Assembly: GCF_000331995.1 (NCBI RefSeq)
Contig: NC_020134.1
Location: 806,001 to 870,000, forward strand
DNA: 64,000 bases
Reading direction: 5' to 3'
From: Thermoclostridium stercorarium subsp. stercorarium DSM 8532
Lineage (GTDB): Bacteria; Bacillota; Clostridia; DSM-8532
A program made the position numbers and the translations under genes. Under the pieces are notes generated by a model. The model was not told where the DNA came from. It made no database searches and was given only the letters and a program-made list of their open reading frames with translations. This document shows, piece after piece, positions 17,961 to 27,848 of this stretch; position 1 is the stretch's first letter; the number at the start of each line of letters is the position of its first letter.

Positions 17961-19100
17961 TTACTGAAGCCTGCGCTGTTTCTTACCGTGACGGTGGGCA
18001 ATCAGGAAGTACATAATCATAATCGACAGTATTAAAATATATACCGGCATGATTGTTTTGGAAGTTCCGGTATCATAAATGTTGTCAGTATGAGACATGA
18101 CCGGAACGGTGCGGTTGATTAAAAACAGTCCTGTGAATAATGATGCGGCAAAGCCGTGAATCAGTTTCCCGAACAGATATTTTTTCAGTTTTATTTCGGG
18201 AGGACAGAAAAAGGTAACCTGTGTAAAAACCGAAAAACCGCCGAATCCGCAAAGGAATGAAGTAAGCAATATTTTCAAATGCACAGGTATTGCCATTGAA
18301 CGGCTGAGAAGATACAGGCCGTATGTTATTTCAAAACTTCCGGCGGTTATTATTTTTATGTAATCGGATATATTTAAGCCTGTCACAAAGGCGATTAAGC
18401 TGCTTAGAAGGGTAAAAAAACCCGCTGTTTCGAGGGTCTGCACCAAAACAGCAAAGAATACTATTGTTCCGCATATTCTGAGAAGAACTGCCGTTGAATC
18501 TATGATCGCGTCGGTCAGCATGTGACTTGAAAATTCGATTTTAACCGGCATTTCACTTGGTACATTAACATTTTCCTCTGAATTGTCTTTGAAAATAAAG
18601 CGCTGAATTATTCCAACGGTAAAACTTGCCATTATGTGGCACAGAAGAAGAATAAGCCCCAGTTCCGGACTGTTGAAGTATCCGGTTCCCACTGCCCCGA
18701 CAATAAACAGAGGGCCTGAGTTGTTACAGAAACAAAGAAGACGTTCCGCCTGTTTTTTTGTAATCATACCCTTTTTATACAGATCGGATGTGTATTTTGC
18801 GCCGGCAGGGTAGCCGCTGAACCATCCGGCAATGATTGGAAATGCAGCCGATCCGGGGAGATTGAAAAGAGGTCTGATGACAGGGCCGAATATACGGCCT
18901 ATGGCTGAGATCGCACCTGTGTTTAAAATCAGGCGGGATATTATGAAAAAAGGAAGAAGGGTCGGAACAATTACCTTTAAACAGAGTTCAACCGCCTTCT
19001 GTCCTGAGGACAGTACTCCCTCGGTGTCGGAAATTAACAGGACGAATAATCCCGTCAGTATGATGATTATCATAAAACCGCGAATATTTGATTTTTTCAT
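17961..19100 (-). CDS. ylbJ: Sporulation integral membrane protein YlbJ
   Basis: The 379-residue protein has about eight to ten membrane segments and matches the YlbJ nucleoside-recognition/GATE-domain family. Signatures are PTLLPFFIISRLIL, AGWFSGYPAGAKYTSDLY and LLCFCNNSGPLFIVGAVG. In Bacillus subtilis ylbJ is under sigma-E and needed for spore heat resistance, and it also lies near coaD. It is transcribed towards coaD here. The C-terminus is arginine/lysine-rich (HRHGKKQRRLQ). Confidence 0.92.
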   Translation of the reverse strand: MKKSNIRGFMIIIILTGLFVLLISDTEGVLSSGQKAVELCLKVIVPTLLPFFIISRLILNTGAISAIGRIFGPVIRPLFNLPGSAAFPIIAGWFSGYPAGAKYTSDLYKKGMITKKQAERLLCFCNNSGPLFIVGAVGTGYFNSPELGLILLLCHIMASFTVGIIQRFIFKDNSEENVNVPSEMPVKIEFSSHMLTDAIIDSTAVLLRICGTIVFFAVLVQTLETAGFFTLLSSLIAFVTGLNISDYIKIITAGSFEITYGLYLLSRSMAIPVHLKILLTSFLCGFGGFSVFTQVTFFCPPEIKLKKYLFGKLIHGFAASLFTGLFLINRTVPVMSHTDNIYDTGTSKTIMPVYILILSIMIMYFLIAHRHGKKQRRLQ

Positions 19101-19416
19101 AATCGTATCTCCGGTTTTTATTTTTGATAAATGTAAGACATTTCTGTCTTTATATAACTAACTATATGGCATGAAATTAAATATAATGACACCCATAAAG
19201 GGACAGATGACTTAACCGGACGGGAAACAAGAAAAGCCGTGGTTTTGTTTCTGTGTTTTCAGCATTAACCTGATGTGGTATAATATCTGTATTAGTTACG
19301 CATATTTTTTATTGTTTTGTTGACAGAAATTTTCCGAATTTTAAAACCTGTTAAAAAAATTATCGTATAGCAAAAGTGAACAGTACTATTACGCAATAAG
19401 AAGGAGGGTAATACCA

Positions 19417-19875
19417 ATGTCTGATGAAAAGAACGTCACGGTAAATCAGACTGAGACCCAGGAAGCCGTTAAGACCGAAAATGAAGGCTTGGGAGAAATC
19501 CGTATTTCAAGCGAGGTTGTTTCCATTATAGCCAGTAATGCAGCCATGGAAGTTAAAGGTGTGTCCAGCCTCAGCGGCGGAATCGCAGGTAACATATCCC
19601 AGGTGCTTGGCAGGAAAAATCCCTTTAAGGGCGGAATAAAAGTTGAGATGGGTGATAATAACGAGGTTAATATAGATCTTAATGTTGTGGTGGAATACGG
19701 CGCGAGAATTCCCGATGTGGCATGGAAACTTCAGGAGCGGGTGAAGCAAAGTGTTGAAAGCATGACAGGACTTCATGTTAATGAAATTAATGTCCATGTT
19801 CAGGGTGTAAGCTTTGAAAAGGAAACCAAAAAGGCAGAGCCCGAAACCCAGGACGCCGAAAAGGATGTAAAATAA
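19417..19875 (+). CDS. Asp23/Gls24 family envelope stress response protein
   Basis: The 152-residue cytoplasmic protein has one Asp23 domain (about residues 24-135): GEIRISSEVVSIIASNAAM, then NIDLNVVVEYGARIPDVAWKLQERV and VNEINVHVQGV. Family members bind near the membrane and affect envelope homeostasis or fatty-acid metabolism. It has a strong GAAGGAGGG site, and a TATAAT at about 19277 that may be the promoter. In other Firmicutes this gene often sits between rpmB and recG; here it lies about 5.5 kb away, after ylbJ. Both tails are acidic and low-complexity. Confidence 0.88.
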   Translation: MSDEKNVTVNQTETQEAVKTENEGLGEIRISSEVVSIIASNAAMEVKGVSSLSGGIAGNISQVLGRKNPFKGGIKVEMGDNNEVNIDLNVVVEYGARIPDVAWKLQERVKQSVESMTGLHVNEINVHVQGVSFEKETKKAEPETQDAEKDVK

Positions 19876-19879
19876 TTAT

Positions 19880-20761
19880 ATGTTCGGGTATATAACGCCG
19901 GATAAACCCGAATTGAAAATTTGGGAGTTTGAGGTTTTTCGGGGATATTACTGTGGAGTATGCAGAGCAATGGCCAAAAAGGCAGGGCACAGGGGAAGAT
20001 TTGTTCTTACCTATGACTGCGCCTTTTTGGCGTTGCTCATGGATTCGCTGGAAGACGGGCCTGTTTCCGGAAAGCAGAGAAGATGCCTTTTCCATCCGCT
20101 GAAAAAAAGGTACATTGTAGACAGTAATTCCGCTGTGGAATACGCGTCAGACATTAATATACTTCTTTCGTATTATAACCTAAAAGACAAATGGCAGGAC
20201 GAAAGAAACCTTTTGGGACCTGCCGGTATGGCCGTCCTGAAAAAAGGCTACGGAAAAGTTAAAAAGAAATATCCTGAACTGGCAGCGGAAATTGAAAGGG
20301 AACTGAGCAGGCTTCATGAACTGGAAAGGCGAAAGTGCGACAGTATTGATGAAGCGAGCGAGCCCTTTGCAAGGATGATGCAGACAGTTTTTCAGCAGGC
20401 AAGGGCTTCGGAAAGGATAGGCAAGGTATTGGGATGGATTGGATACAACCTGGGGAAATGGATATACATTCTGGACGCCTATGATGATATTGAGGATAAT
20501 ATAAAAAACGGCTCGTATAATCCACTGGTAGTGCAGTATAGGTATGAAAGCAGTGAAGGAGTTAATTCATTCAGGGAAAGGATAAAGGAAAAAGCCGAAT
20601 TCATATTGATTTATTCTCTGAGCGAGCTTGAGAAAGCATTTTCCCTGCTGGATATCAGAAAAAACAAAAGCATTTTGGATAATATCATATACAGAGGGTT
20701 ATTGGTTAGAACCCGTAATGTATTACAGATGGGAGCAGATTGCCATGAAAAATCCGTATGA
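19880..20761 (+). CDS. DUF5685 family protein
   Basis: The 293-residue all-helical protein matches the DUF5685 family (opening [18 protein letters not shown]). Cysteines C25 and C28 in YYCGVCRAM are conserved-looking. An acidic patch, D199 A Y D202 D203 I E D206, within [15 protein letters not shown] recalls the metal-binding motifs of all-alpha prenyl/terpene synthases; this resemblance is my observation, not established. It begins 4 bases after the Asp23 stop and overlaps the J-protein gene by 17 bases, so it is likely co-translated with a chaperone partner. Confidence 0.8.
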   Translation: MFGYITPDKPELKIWEFEVFRGYYCGVCRAMAKKAGHRGRFVLTYDCAFLALLMDSLEDGPVSGKQRRCLFHPLKKRYIVDSNSAVEYASDINILLSYYNLKDKWQDERNLLGPAGMAVLKKGYGKVKKKYPELAAEIERELSRLHELERRKCDSIDEASEPFARMMQTVFQQARASERIGKVLGWIGYNLGKWIYILDAYDDIEDNIKNGSYNPLVVQYRYESSEGVNSFRERIKEKAEFILIYSLSELEKAFSLLDIRKNKSILDNIIYRGLLVRTRNVLQMGADCHEKSV

Positions 20762-21407
20762 AGTTTTGGGGCTGAAAGAGGGCGCCAGCGTAGAGGAAAT
20801 AAAAAAAGCATACAGGGAACTGGTTAAAAAATATCATCCCGACAGGTACAGGGATAATCCCCTTTCCGATCTGGCTGAGGAGAAACTTCGTGAAATTAAT
20901 GAAGCATATGATTATTTAATGAAAAATATGAATAATAATCAGCAGAAACAGCAGCAACAGCAGCAGTATCAGTACCAGCGTCAGCATCAAGGCCAGAGCA
21001 CGGGATCGGGGTATTACGGCGGTTATTCAGCCAACAGCGACTATGTCTATCAGATAAAAATGCTGATACAGAACGGTAATTTCATTCAGGCTCAAAGAAT
21101 GCTCGATGCGATGCCGGTACGCGATGCCACCTGGAACTACCTTCAGGGGCTGCTTTTCCTGAAGCGTGGCTGGTATGAGCGGGCAAATGCGCATTTAAGA
21201 AGAGCGGTGGAAATGGATCCCAGCAATATGGAGTACCGAGATGCCCTGAGCCGTGTCAATACTCAGTATAATGCCTACCGTTATAATCCTAATTTCTATG
21301 GAGCAGGGTATCGTCAGGGCCCTGATATGTGTCAGATTTGCGGAACTTTATGGTGTGCCGACAGCATCTGTGAATGTTTAGGCGGAGATTTGATCTCATG
21401 TTGCTGA
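20745..21407 (+). CDS. J-domain protein with Q-rich linker and Cys-rich tail
   Basis: The 220-residue protein begins with a J domain (about residues 1-65) containing the HPD motif in KKYHPDRYR, so it can stimulate an Hsp70 (DnaK). A glutamine-rich linker follows (about residues 70-90). Next is a helical, TPR-like segment ([20 protein letters not shown]) and a cysteine-rich end ([18 protein letters not shown]), which could bind metal. The ATG at 20745 lies inside DUF5685 with a 17-base overlap; the frame is open upstream, but the J domain starts here. It is a specialised J-protein, not DnaJ. Confidence 0.85.
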   Translation: MKNPYEVLGLKEGASVEEIKKAYRELVKKYHPDRYRDNPLSDLAEEKLREINEAYDYLMKNMNNNQQKQQQQQQYQYQRQHQGQSTGSGYYGGYSANSDYVYQIKMLIQNGNFIQAQRMLDAMPVRDATWNYLQGLLFLKRGWYERANAHLRRAVEMDPSNMEYRDALSRVNTQYNAYRYNPNFYGAGYRQGPDMCQICGTLWCADSICECLGGDLISCC

Positions 21408-21462
21408 TAAAGAAGTTAGCTTTTTAGCCTGATTTTGAAACAGTTGATTCAGGAGCATTCAT

Positions 21463-22005
21463 ATGGGTAGTCCGACGGGAATGAATTCGAAAAAAATCGC
21501 GATTTCAGGAATACTTACGGCGCTGAGTTCAGCCGTATTACTGCTTGAAAATATATCGCCCACCGGGAAATTGGGGTTTTATGTACTGGCAGCATTTTTG
21601 CTGTCAGTTGTTATTATGGAGTGCGGTATCGCATATGGTTGGGCAAGCTATATTGCGATATCGGTTGTTTCGTTTTTGATAGTACCCGAAAAAACGGCTG
21701 TTTTGCCGTATGTTATATTTTTCGGGATTTATGCGCCGGTAAAAGGGCATATTGAAAAACTCAGCAGACCGGTAACGGAATGGATATTGAAGTTTGCCTT
21801 TTTCAACCTTTCGCTGTATTTTCTGTGGAATGTGGCGGTGAATGTTTTAAATCTGATACCGGGAAGGCTGTTTGAGCTTTTTCCAATGGCGGTTATAATA
21901 ATTATGCTTCAGGTATTGTTTTTCTTTTATGACTGGCTTTTTTCGTTATGGATTCAGTATTACATTCATAAAATCCAACCCAGAGTAAAGGGAAATTCTC
22001 TATAA
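21463..22005 (+). CDS. Small polytopic membrane protein of unknown function
   Basis: I do not recognise this 180-residue protein with certainty. It has five or six hydrophobic helices. The N-terminal KKIAISGILTALSSAVLLLE block resembles ECF-transporter substrate-specificity subunits, which also have about 180 residues and six helices. No ECF ATPase genes are nearby. CAGGAG precedes ATG 21463. Confidence 0.65.
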   Translation: MGSPTGMNSKKIAISGILTALSSAVLLLENISPTGKLGFYVLAAFLLSVVIMECGIAYGWASYIAISVVSFLIVPEKTAVLPYVIFFGIYAPVKGHIEKLSRPVTEWILKFAFFNLSLYFLWNVAVNVLNLIPGRLFELFPMAVIIIMLQVLFFFYDWLFSLWIQYYIHKIQPRVKGNSL

Positions 22006-22194
22006 TTTCATATTTGTCTTTATTTCACTAATATTTCATTTTTATTTAAAATATTTGTCTTTTCTTACACTTCGTTAAATCCTCTTGCAGTATGTGAATA
22101 TTTATGTAAACTAAAAATATATATTGTTTTCGGGTTTCAGACTTACGGAAACGGACAAGCAAGGGAGCAATATATCATACGGGGGGCTGTATAG

Positions 22195-23253
22195 GTGCTG
22201 AGAAGAGTTATTACTTCAAAGGTTGTTGTTTTTTTTGTTTTTTTTGCTTTGTGTTTTGGAGTGCTTCAGGTTTCAGCCCAGGACAAGAGTGAGTATTATC
22301 CCTGCGATATGCGGCTTTTTATTGACAATCAGCCGGTTGGAACAAACATTGGTTTTCTTGTTCAAAACAACAGTTTGCTGGTGCCGCTGGATACGGTAGA
22401 GCTTTTAGGCGCCACATATGAATGGAATCCCGAAATGTGGCAAATTGTAATTAAAACAGAAAGTCGGAAACTGACAATGTATCTTGCAAATTATAACTGT
22501 GCGAACGGAACAAAACTTGAAAAAATGCCTGCTCAACCCACTTTGTATAACGGCACGGTAATGATACCGATAAGGTTTGTGGCTGAAACTTTGGGAGCAA
22601 CAGTGGCATGGAACGGCAGGACAAATTCGGTGTTTATTTCGACTACCGGGGAAATACCCGACGATTTTTACGGCCAGTACGGAAAACTATTTCTGAATAG
22701 AGTAATAGTACTGGATCCCGGGCACGGCGGAAGTGAAACCGGCGCAGTCGCATACAACGTTAAGGAGAAAGACCTGAATCTGCAGGTGGCCAAAATTCTG
22801 AAGGGTATGCTTGAACAGGCGGGGGCAACCGTATATATGACCCGGTATGATGACAGTTATGTCGGGCTTTATACCAGGGCTGATATAGCCAATAATCTTA
22901 ATGCCGACCTGTTTTTGAGCATTCACCATAACGCGTCTTCCAATACTGGAGCCAAGGGAGTTATGACTTTATATTATCCGTATTCGAAAAATAATAAATT
23001 TAACGGGCAGCATTTTGCTGAAATTATACAAAGAAATCTGGTTAAAGATTTAAACGCAAAGGATTGGGGTATTATACCAAGGCCCAATCTGGTTGTTACA
23101 AGGGAGACAAAAATGCCGGCCGCTCTTGCAGAACTGGGCTTTATGACCAACAAATCCGAATTGCAGAGAATGCTTACATATGAATTTCAGTATCAGGCAG
23201 CAAAATCTCTGTTTAACAGCATAATTGAAGCACTTGAAGCACTACGGAGATAA
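22195..23253 (+). CDS. N-acetylmuramoyl-L-alanine amidase with stalk-type N-domain
   Basis: The enzyme cleaves the bond between N-acetylmuramic acid and L-alanine in peptidoglycan. A signal peptide (residues about 1-29) is followed by a copper-amine-oxidase-N-like domain (about 33-150; VPIRFVAETLGATVAWN is typical, here IPIRFVAETLGA). Then comes the Amidase_3 zinc domain (about 167-350) with ligands and catalytic residues in LDPGHGGSETG, KEKDLNL, SIHHNAS and ALAELGFMTN. It is a CwlD/LytC-type amidase. The GTG at 22195 is preceded by a weak GGGGGG. The stop codon lies inside the terminator hairpin. Confidence 0.92.
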   Translation: MLRRVITSKVVVFFVFFALCFGVLQVSAQDKSEYYPCDMRLFIDNQPVGTNIGFLVQNNSLLVPLDTVELLGATYEWNPEMWQIVIKTESRKLTMYLANYNCANGTKLEKMPAQPTLYNGTVMIPIRFVAETLGATVAWNGRTNSVFISTTGEIPDDFYGQYGKLFLNRVIVLDPGHGGSETGAVAYNVKEKDLNLQVAKILKGMLEQAGATVYMTRYDDSYVGLYTRADIANNLNADLFLSIHHNASSNTGAKGVMTLYYPYSKNNKFNGQHFAEIIQRNLVKDLNAKDWGIIPRPNLVVTRETKMPAALAELGFMTNKSELQRMLTYEFQYQAAKSLFNSIIEALEALRR

Positions 23254-23279
23254 AGACGGGATATCCCGTCTTTTATTTT
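23252..23279 (+). terminator. Intrinsic terminator overlapping the amidase stop codon
   Basis: A perfect 22-bp palindrome (AAAGACGGGAT/ATCCCGTCTTT, 23252-23273) is followed by TTATTTTAT. The TAA stop at 23251-23253 lies at its foot, so a terminating ribosome covers the stem. Confidence 0.85.
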
Positions 23280-23304
23280 ATCCGTTCTTTACCCTTTTGA
23301 AAGC

Positions 23305-23332
23305 TTGAAGCAGTTCTAATGTATGTTATAAT
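23305..23332 (+). promoter_or_regulatory. Promoter for mutS2
   Basis: TTGAAG at 23305-23310 and TATAAT at 23327-23332 are 16 bases apart. Confidence 0.65.
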
Positions 23333-23377
23333 TATAATCGTTTCTACAACCCATTCCAGATTTGAAAGGTTTTTAAA

Positions 23378-25762
23378 ATGAACGACAAAGTTTTTAGAAT
23401 ATTGGAATTCGACAGAATAATTGAAAAACTGAAAGACAGGGCTTCAAGCACGCTTGGAAAGGAACTGGCTGAAAAGCTTGTGCCTTCCACCGATTATGAA
23501 GAAATAAAGCGGACACTTAGAGAAACTACAGATGCCGTAACCTGCATTTTAAGGAAAGGCTCACCGCCATTGGGCGGAATTCATGATATAAGGCCGTATA
23601 TTCAGCGTGCCGAGGCAGGGGGAATGCTGTACCCAGGCGAACTGCTTAAAATTGCCGATGTTCTTCGTGTGTCAAGAAACCTGAAAAACTATGTTTCCCA
23701 GGACAAAATGGAACTTGAGGAGACCAATACGGTATATGTCCTGTGCAGCGGCCTGGGAACGGACAGAACCCTTGAAGAAAGGCTGAACCAGGCGATTGAA
23801 AACGAGGAGGAACTGTCAGATTATGCAAGCCCTGCCCTTGCGGCGATTCGGCGGGATATACGCCGTATGCAGGATGCGGTAAAAGACAAGCTCAACAGCA
23901 TTATCCGTTCGGCCCAGAACAGAAAAATCATGCAGGATGCGGTTGTTACGTTGAGAGGGGATAGATATGTCATTCCTGTAAAGGCCGAATACCGCAGCCA
24001 GTTTCCGGGTCTGGTCCATGACGTGTCTCAAAGCGGAGCCACCATTTTCGTTGAACCCATGGCGGTTGTGGAACTGAACAACGAAATACGCCAGTTGAAA
24101 ATAAAGGAAGAACGGGAAGTAGAGCGTATTCTGACAGAATTGACCGGAGAAGTCGCCAAAATCTCCGAAATGCTGAAAGCAAACGTAAAACTTCTTGCGC
24201 TCATTGATTTTGTTTTTGCCAAGGCAAGGCTTAGTTTGGATTTGAAAGGTACTGAACCCGTTCTCAACAAAGAGCGCCGGATTGTTATCAAAAAAGGGCG
24301 GCATCCGTTGATAGATCCTGCGGTTGTTGTGCCTGTTGACATCAGCCTTGGTGAGGATTTTACAACAATGGTGATTACAGGGCCTAACACAGGCGGTAAA
24401 ACGGTTACGTTAAAAACCATGGGCCTTTTTGTGCTGATGACGCAGGCGGGGCTTCACATCCCTGCGGCCGAAAACAGTGAAATGTGCGTGTTCACGAAGG
24501 TTTTCGCCGATATAGGGGATGAGCAGAGCATAGAACAGAGTCTTAGCACATTTTCAGCGCATATGACCAATATAGTGGGTATTCTCAGGGAGGTTGACGA
24601 AAATTCCCTTGTTCTTTTTGATGAACTGGGAGCGGGGACCGATCCGACCGAAGGAGCGGCGTTGGCTAAGGCAATCCTTGACAGACTGACAAAGCGCGGT
24701 ATAAGAACAATGGCCACAACCCATTACAGCGAACTGAAAATCTATGCGATGACAACCCCGGGTGTACGGAATGCCTGCTGCGAGTTTGACGTGGAGACTT
24801 TAAGACCCACATACCGCCTGTTAATCGGGATACCGGGCAGAAGCAATGCGTTCGCCATTTCCCTGAGGCTTGGGCTCGATGAGGGAATTATCGAGGAAGC
24901 CAAAAGATTCATGCGCGGAGAAGACATACAGTTTGAAGAATTGCTGTCGGATATACAGAAAAACAGGCTTGAGACAGAAAAAGAACGTGAAAGGGCGTAC
25001 CGGGAGCTGAAGGAGATTGAAAGGCTTAGGCAGGCCGCAGAAGAACAGAGAAAGAAGACTGAAGATGAAAAAGAAAGCATTCTGAATCAGGCGAGGAAAG
25101 AAGCAAGGGCAATTCTTGCAAACGCCAGAAGGCAGGCCGAAGAAATAATGGAAAGGCTGAAAGAGCTGGAAAAGGCTTATCAGCAAAGGAATATTGACAG
25201 GGAAATGATGGAACTGAGGCAAAACTTGCGTAAAACAATGAATGAACTGGACGCGCAGATGGCTGAAACGATACTGCCCAGGAGAGGAGACGGCAAGCCG
25301 CCTGAAAATCTTAAACCGGGAGATACCGTGATGATTATAAACCTCAACCAGAGGGGAACGGTGCTGGAAGCGCCTGACAAGGACGGAAATGTTTTAATTC
25401 AGGCGGGAATTATGAAGGTGAAAATGCATATTACCCAGCTTAAACCTGTTGACGAACAGCAGGAGGTTATGAGTACCATTCAGAATACGAGAGTCAGAAG
25501 TGTAAAAAGCAAAAGCATAAGCCTTGAACTGGATATACGGGGACTGACTACCGAAGAGGCCAGAGAAAGAATTGACAAATACATTGATGACGCTATAATC
25601 GCAGGGCTGCACGAGGTGTCAATAATACACGGAAAAGGAACCGGGGCTTTGAGAAAGAGTGTCCACGATTTCCTGTCAAGGCATCCCCATGTGGAAACCT
25701 TCAGGCTTGGTAAATACGGAGAAGGGGAAACGGGTGTAACAATAGTAAAACTGAAAGAATAG
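23378..25762 (+). CDS. mutS2: Endonuclease/ribosome-rescue ATPase MutS2
   Basis: The 794-residue protein has the MutS core without the mismatch-recognition domain. Walker A is GPNTGGKTVTLKT (residues 335-347), Walker B is LVLFDELGAGTDPTEGAAL, a long charged coiled coil covers about residues 520-640, and a C-terminal Smr domain (LDIRGLTTEEARERI, IIHGKGTGALR) follows. Family members suppress recombination and split collided ribosomes. The length is normal. A terminator follows 18 bases after the stop. Confidence 0.96.
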   Translation: MNDKVFRILEFDRIIEKLKDRASSTLGKELAEKLVPSTDYEEIKRTLRETTDAVTCILRKGSPPLGGIHDIRPYIQRAEAGGMLYPGELLKIADVLRVSRNLKNYVSQDKMELEETNTVYVLCSGLGTDRTLEERLNQAIENEEELSDYASPALAAIRRDIRRMQDAVKDKLNSIIRSAQNRKIMQDAVVTLRGDRYVIPVKAEYRSQFPGLVHDVSQSGATIFVEPMAVVELNNEIRQLKIKEEREVERILTELTGEVAKISEMLKANVKLLALIDFVFAKARLSLDLKGTEPVLNKERRIVIKKGRHPLIDPAVVVPVDISLGEDFTTMVITGPNTGGKTVTLKTMGLFVLMTQAGLHIPAAENSEMCVFTKVFADIGDEQSIEQSLSTFSAHMTNIVGILREVDENSLVLFDELGAGTDPTEGAALAKAILDRLTKRGIRTMATTHYSELKIYAMTTPGVRNACCEFDVETLRPTYRLLIGIPGRSNAFAISLRLGLDEGIIEEAKRFMRGEDIQFEELLSDIQKNRLETEKERERAYRELKEIERLRQAAEEQRKKTEDEKESILNQARKEARAILANARRQAEEIMERLKELEKAYQQRNIDREMMELRQNLRKTMNELDAQMAETILPRRGDGKPPENLKPGDTVMIINLNQRGTVLEAPDKDGNVLIQAGIMKVKMHITQLKPVDEQQEVMSTIQNTRVRSVKSKSISLELDIRGLTTEEARERIDKYIDDAIIAGLHEVSIIHGKGTGALRKSVHDFLSRHPHVETFRLGKYGEGETGVTIVKLKE

Positions 25763-25779
25763 AAGTCTGTCATTAAAAG

Positions 25780-25816
25780 TCGAAGAAGTTGTCAAAAGCA
25801 ATTTCTTCGATTTTTT
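25780..25816 (+). terminator. Terminator after mutS2
   Basis: A 12-bp stem with one G-U pair (25780-25791 with 25799-25810), a 7-base loop and six T follow the stop codon. Confidence 0.85.
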
Positions 25817-25831
25817 GTTCATTCCATGCTA

Positions 25832-25859
25832 TTTACATAAATATTCATTAATGTATAAT
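25832..25859 (+). promoter_or_regulatory. Promoter for the ior operon
   Basis: TTTACA at 25832-25837 and TATAAT at 25854-25859 are 16 bases apart. The leader to iorA is then about 235 bases. It contains a possible 14-codon ORF (25936-25980, ATG with GGTGGAG upstream) and a perfect 16-bp palindrome TTTTCATGCATGAAAA at 25993-26008. I recognise no riboswitch. Confidence 0.6.
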
Positions 25860-26099
25860 ATAATATCAAAGCCTAAACTAAAGATTTAATTTTTATATAA
25901 CATGTTTTTAGGTAGTACGGTGGAGTTGAAATAATATGATACTGAATGCAGGACGGCCCGGTACGGATAATGTCTTATAAGCCATGTCGCGGTTTTCATG
26001 CATGAAAATAAAAGAGCTGAATCGGTTTTTATATTTGTAAATCCTCATACGAAGCAAGAAGCATTATTTTTTTATATACATAACAAGGAGAGAATGCCC

Positions 26100-27848
26100 A
26101 TGAAAAAATTAATGCTTGGAAACGAAGCCATTGCAAGAGGAGCCTATGAGGCGGGAGTAAGAGTGGCGACGGCATATCCCGGCACACCAAGCACTGAAAT
26201 TACCGAATGTATTGCAGAGTATGACGAAATCTTTTCCGAATGGTCGCCGAATGAGAAAGTGGCATTGGAGGTCGCAATAGGAGCGTCGGTAGCAGGAGGA
26301 CGCGCCATATGCTCAATGAAGCACGTGGGGCTTAATGTTGCTGCGGATCCGCTTTTTACCGTTTCGTATACAGGAGTTAACGGCGGTTTGGTAATATGTG
26401 TTGCGGATGATCCGGGGATGCACAGTTCGCAGAACGAACAAGACAGCAGGCATTATGCCAGGGCTGCGAAAGTTCCGATGCTGGAACCTTCGGACAGCCA
26501 GGAGTGTAAGGATTATGTTATAAAAGCCCTGGAACTTAGTGAAAAATTTGACACCCCTTTTATAATCAGGCTCACAACCCGTATATCCCATTCACGGAGC
26601 CTTGTGGAGCTTGGCGAAAGGGTCGAAATTCCTCTGAGGCCGTACAAAAAAGATATAGGGAAATATGTTATGATGCCTGCGATGGCAAGAAAACGCCATG
26701 TCATCGTGGAAGAACGGATGAAAAGGCTTGAGAATTTCGCGGAAAGCACTGATCTTAACCGGATAGAATGGGGAAGAAGCAAAGACACAGGCATAATAAC
26801 AAGCGGCATTTGTTACCAGTACGCTAAAGAGGCTTTTGGTGATGAGGCATCATATCTTAAACTGGGAATGGTTTACCCGCTACCGGAAAAACTGATCTCT
26901 GAATTTGCGTCAAAAGTGAAAACATTGTATGTTATTGAAGAACTGGATCCGTTCATAGAGGAATTCCTGAAACAAAGGGGTATTCGGTGCATTGGCAAGG
27001 AAAAGCTTCCGTTGATCGGAGAATACAGCGCAAGTTTAATACGCAGGCAACTGCTTGGGGCAAAGGAGGAATCTGACGTTTCGCAAGACAACATCCCTGC
27101 AAGGCCGCCGGTACTTTGTCCTGGATGTCCTCACCGCGCTGTGTTTTATGTTTTAAGGAAAAACAGATTAACAGTTACCGGGGACATTGGATGTTATACG
27201 CTCGGTTCAATGGCACCCCTCGAAGCTATGGATACCTGCGTATGCATGGGAGCAAGCGTCGGGATGGCCCACGGAATGGAAAAAGCGCTGGGGAACGACG
27301 CCGGCCGCAAACGTGTGGCTGTAATCGGCGATTCTACCTTTATCCATTCCGGAATAACGGGGCTTATAGATATTGTGTATAACAAAGGGACATCGACGGT
27401 CATAATCCTTGACAATTCAATAACGGGAATGACGGGTCATCAGCCCAATCCGGCGACAGGTTACACCATAAAGGGTGAAAAGACACGTCAGGTGGACCTG
27501 GTAAAGCTTTGCAGCGCAATCGGCGTCGACAGGGTGAGGGTCTGCGATCCGTTTAAGCTTGATGAGTTTGACAAAGCCGTCAAAGAGGAAATTGCAGCCG
27601 AAGAACCCTCGGTAATTATAGCCCAGCGTCCGTGTGCACTGTTGAAGGCAGTGAAATATGAAGGAAAAGTGGTGGTCAATGAAAATAATTGCAGACACTG
27701 CAAAGTTTGTATGGGCCTTGGTTGTCCCGCAATTGCGGACACAGGAGAACGTGTCAGGATAAATGAGGATTTGTGCGTTGGATGCGGGTTGTGCCTTGAA
27801 GTATGTAAATTTAATGCACTGGAAAAGGTAGGTGGCGGCAATGGGTAA
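26100..27848 (+). CDS. iorA: Indolepyruvate ferredoxin oxidoreductase, alpha subunit
   Basis: IorAB oxidatively decarboxylates aryl pyruvates (from Trp, Phe, Tyr) to aryl-acetyl-CoA and reduces ferredoxin. The 582-residue alpha subunit has the pyrimidine-binding N-domain (ATAYPGTPSTEITE), a TPP-binding core (VIGDSTFIHSGITGL, then ILDNSITGMTG) and two C-terminal [4Fe-4S] sites (NNCRHCKVCMGLGCP and EDLCVGCGLCLEVCKF). The start is ATG 26100, 8 bases after AGGAGAG; the frame is open 102 bases upstream. It overlaps iorB by 8 bases. Confidence 0.95.
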   Translation: MKKLMLGNEAIARGAYEAGVRVATAYPGTPSTEITECIAEYDEIFSEWSPNEKVALEVAIGASVAGGRAICSMKHVGLNVAADPLFTVSYTGVNGGLVICVADDPGMHSSQNEQDSRHYARAAKVPMLEPSDSQECKDYVIKALELSEKFDTPFIIRLTTRISHSRSLVELGERVEIPLRPYKKDIGKYVMMPAMARKRHVIVEERMKRLENFAESTDLNRIEWGRSKDTGIITSGICYQYAKEAFGDEASYLKLGMVYPLPEKLISEFASKVKTLYVIEELDPFIEEFLKQRGIRCIGKEKLPLIGEYSASLIRRQLLGAKEESDVSQDNIPARPPVLCPGCPHRAVFYVLRKNRLTVTGDIGCYTLGSMAPLEAMDTCVCMGASVGMAHGMEKALGNDAGRKRVAVIGDSTFIHSGITGLIDIVYNKGTSTVIILDNSITGMTGHQPNPATGYTIKGEKTRQVDLVKLCSAIGVDRVRVCDPFKLDEFDKAVKEEIAAEEPSVIIAQRPCALLKAVKYEGKVVVNENNCRHCKVCMGLGCPAIADTGERVRINEDLCVGCGLCLEVCKFNALEKVGGGNG

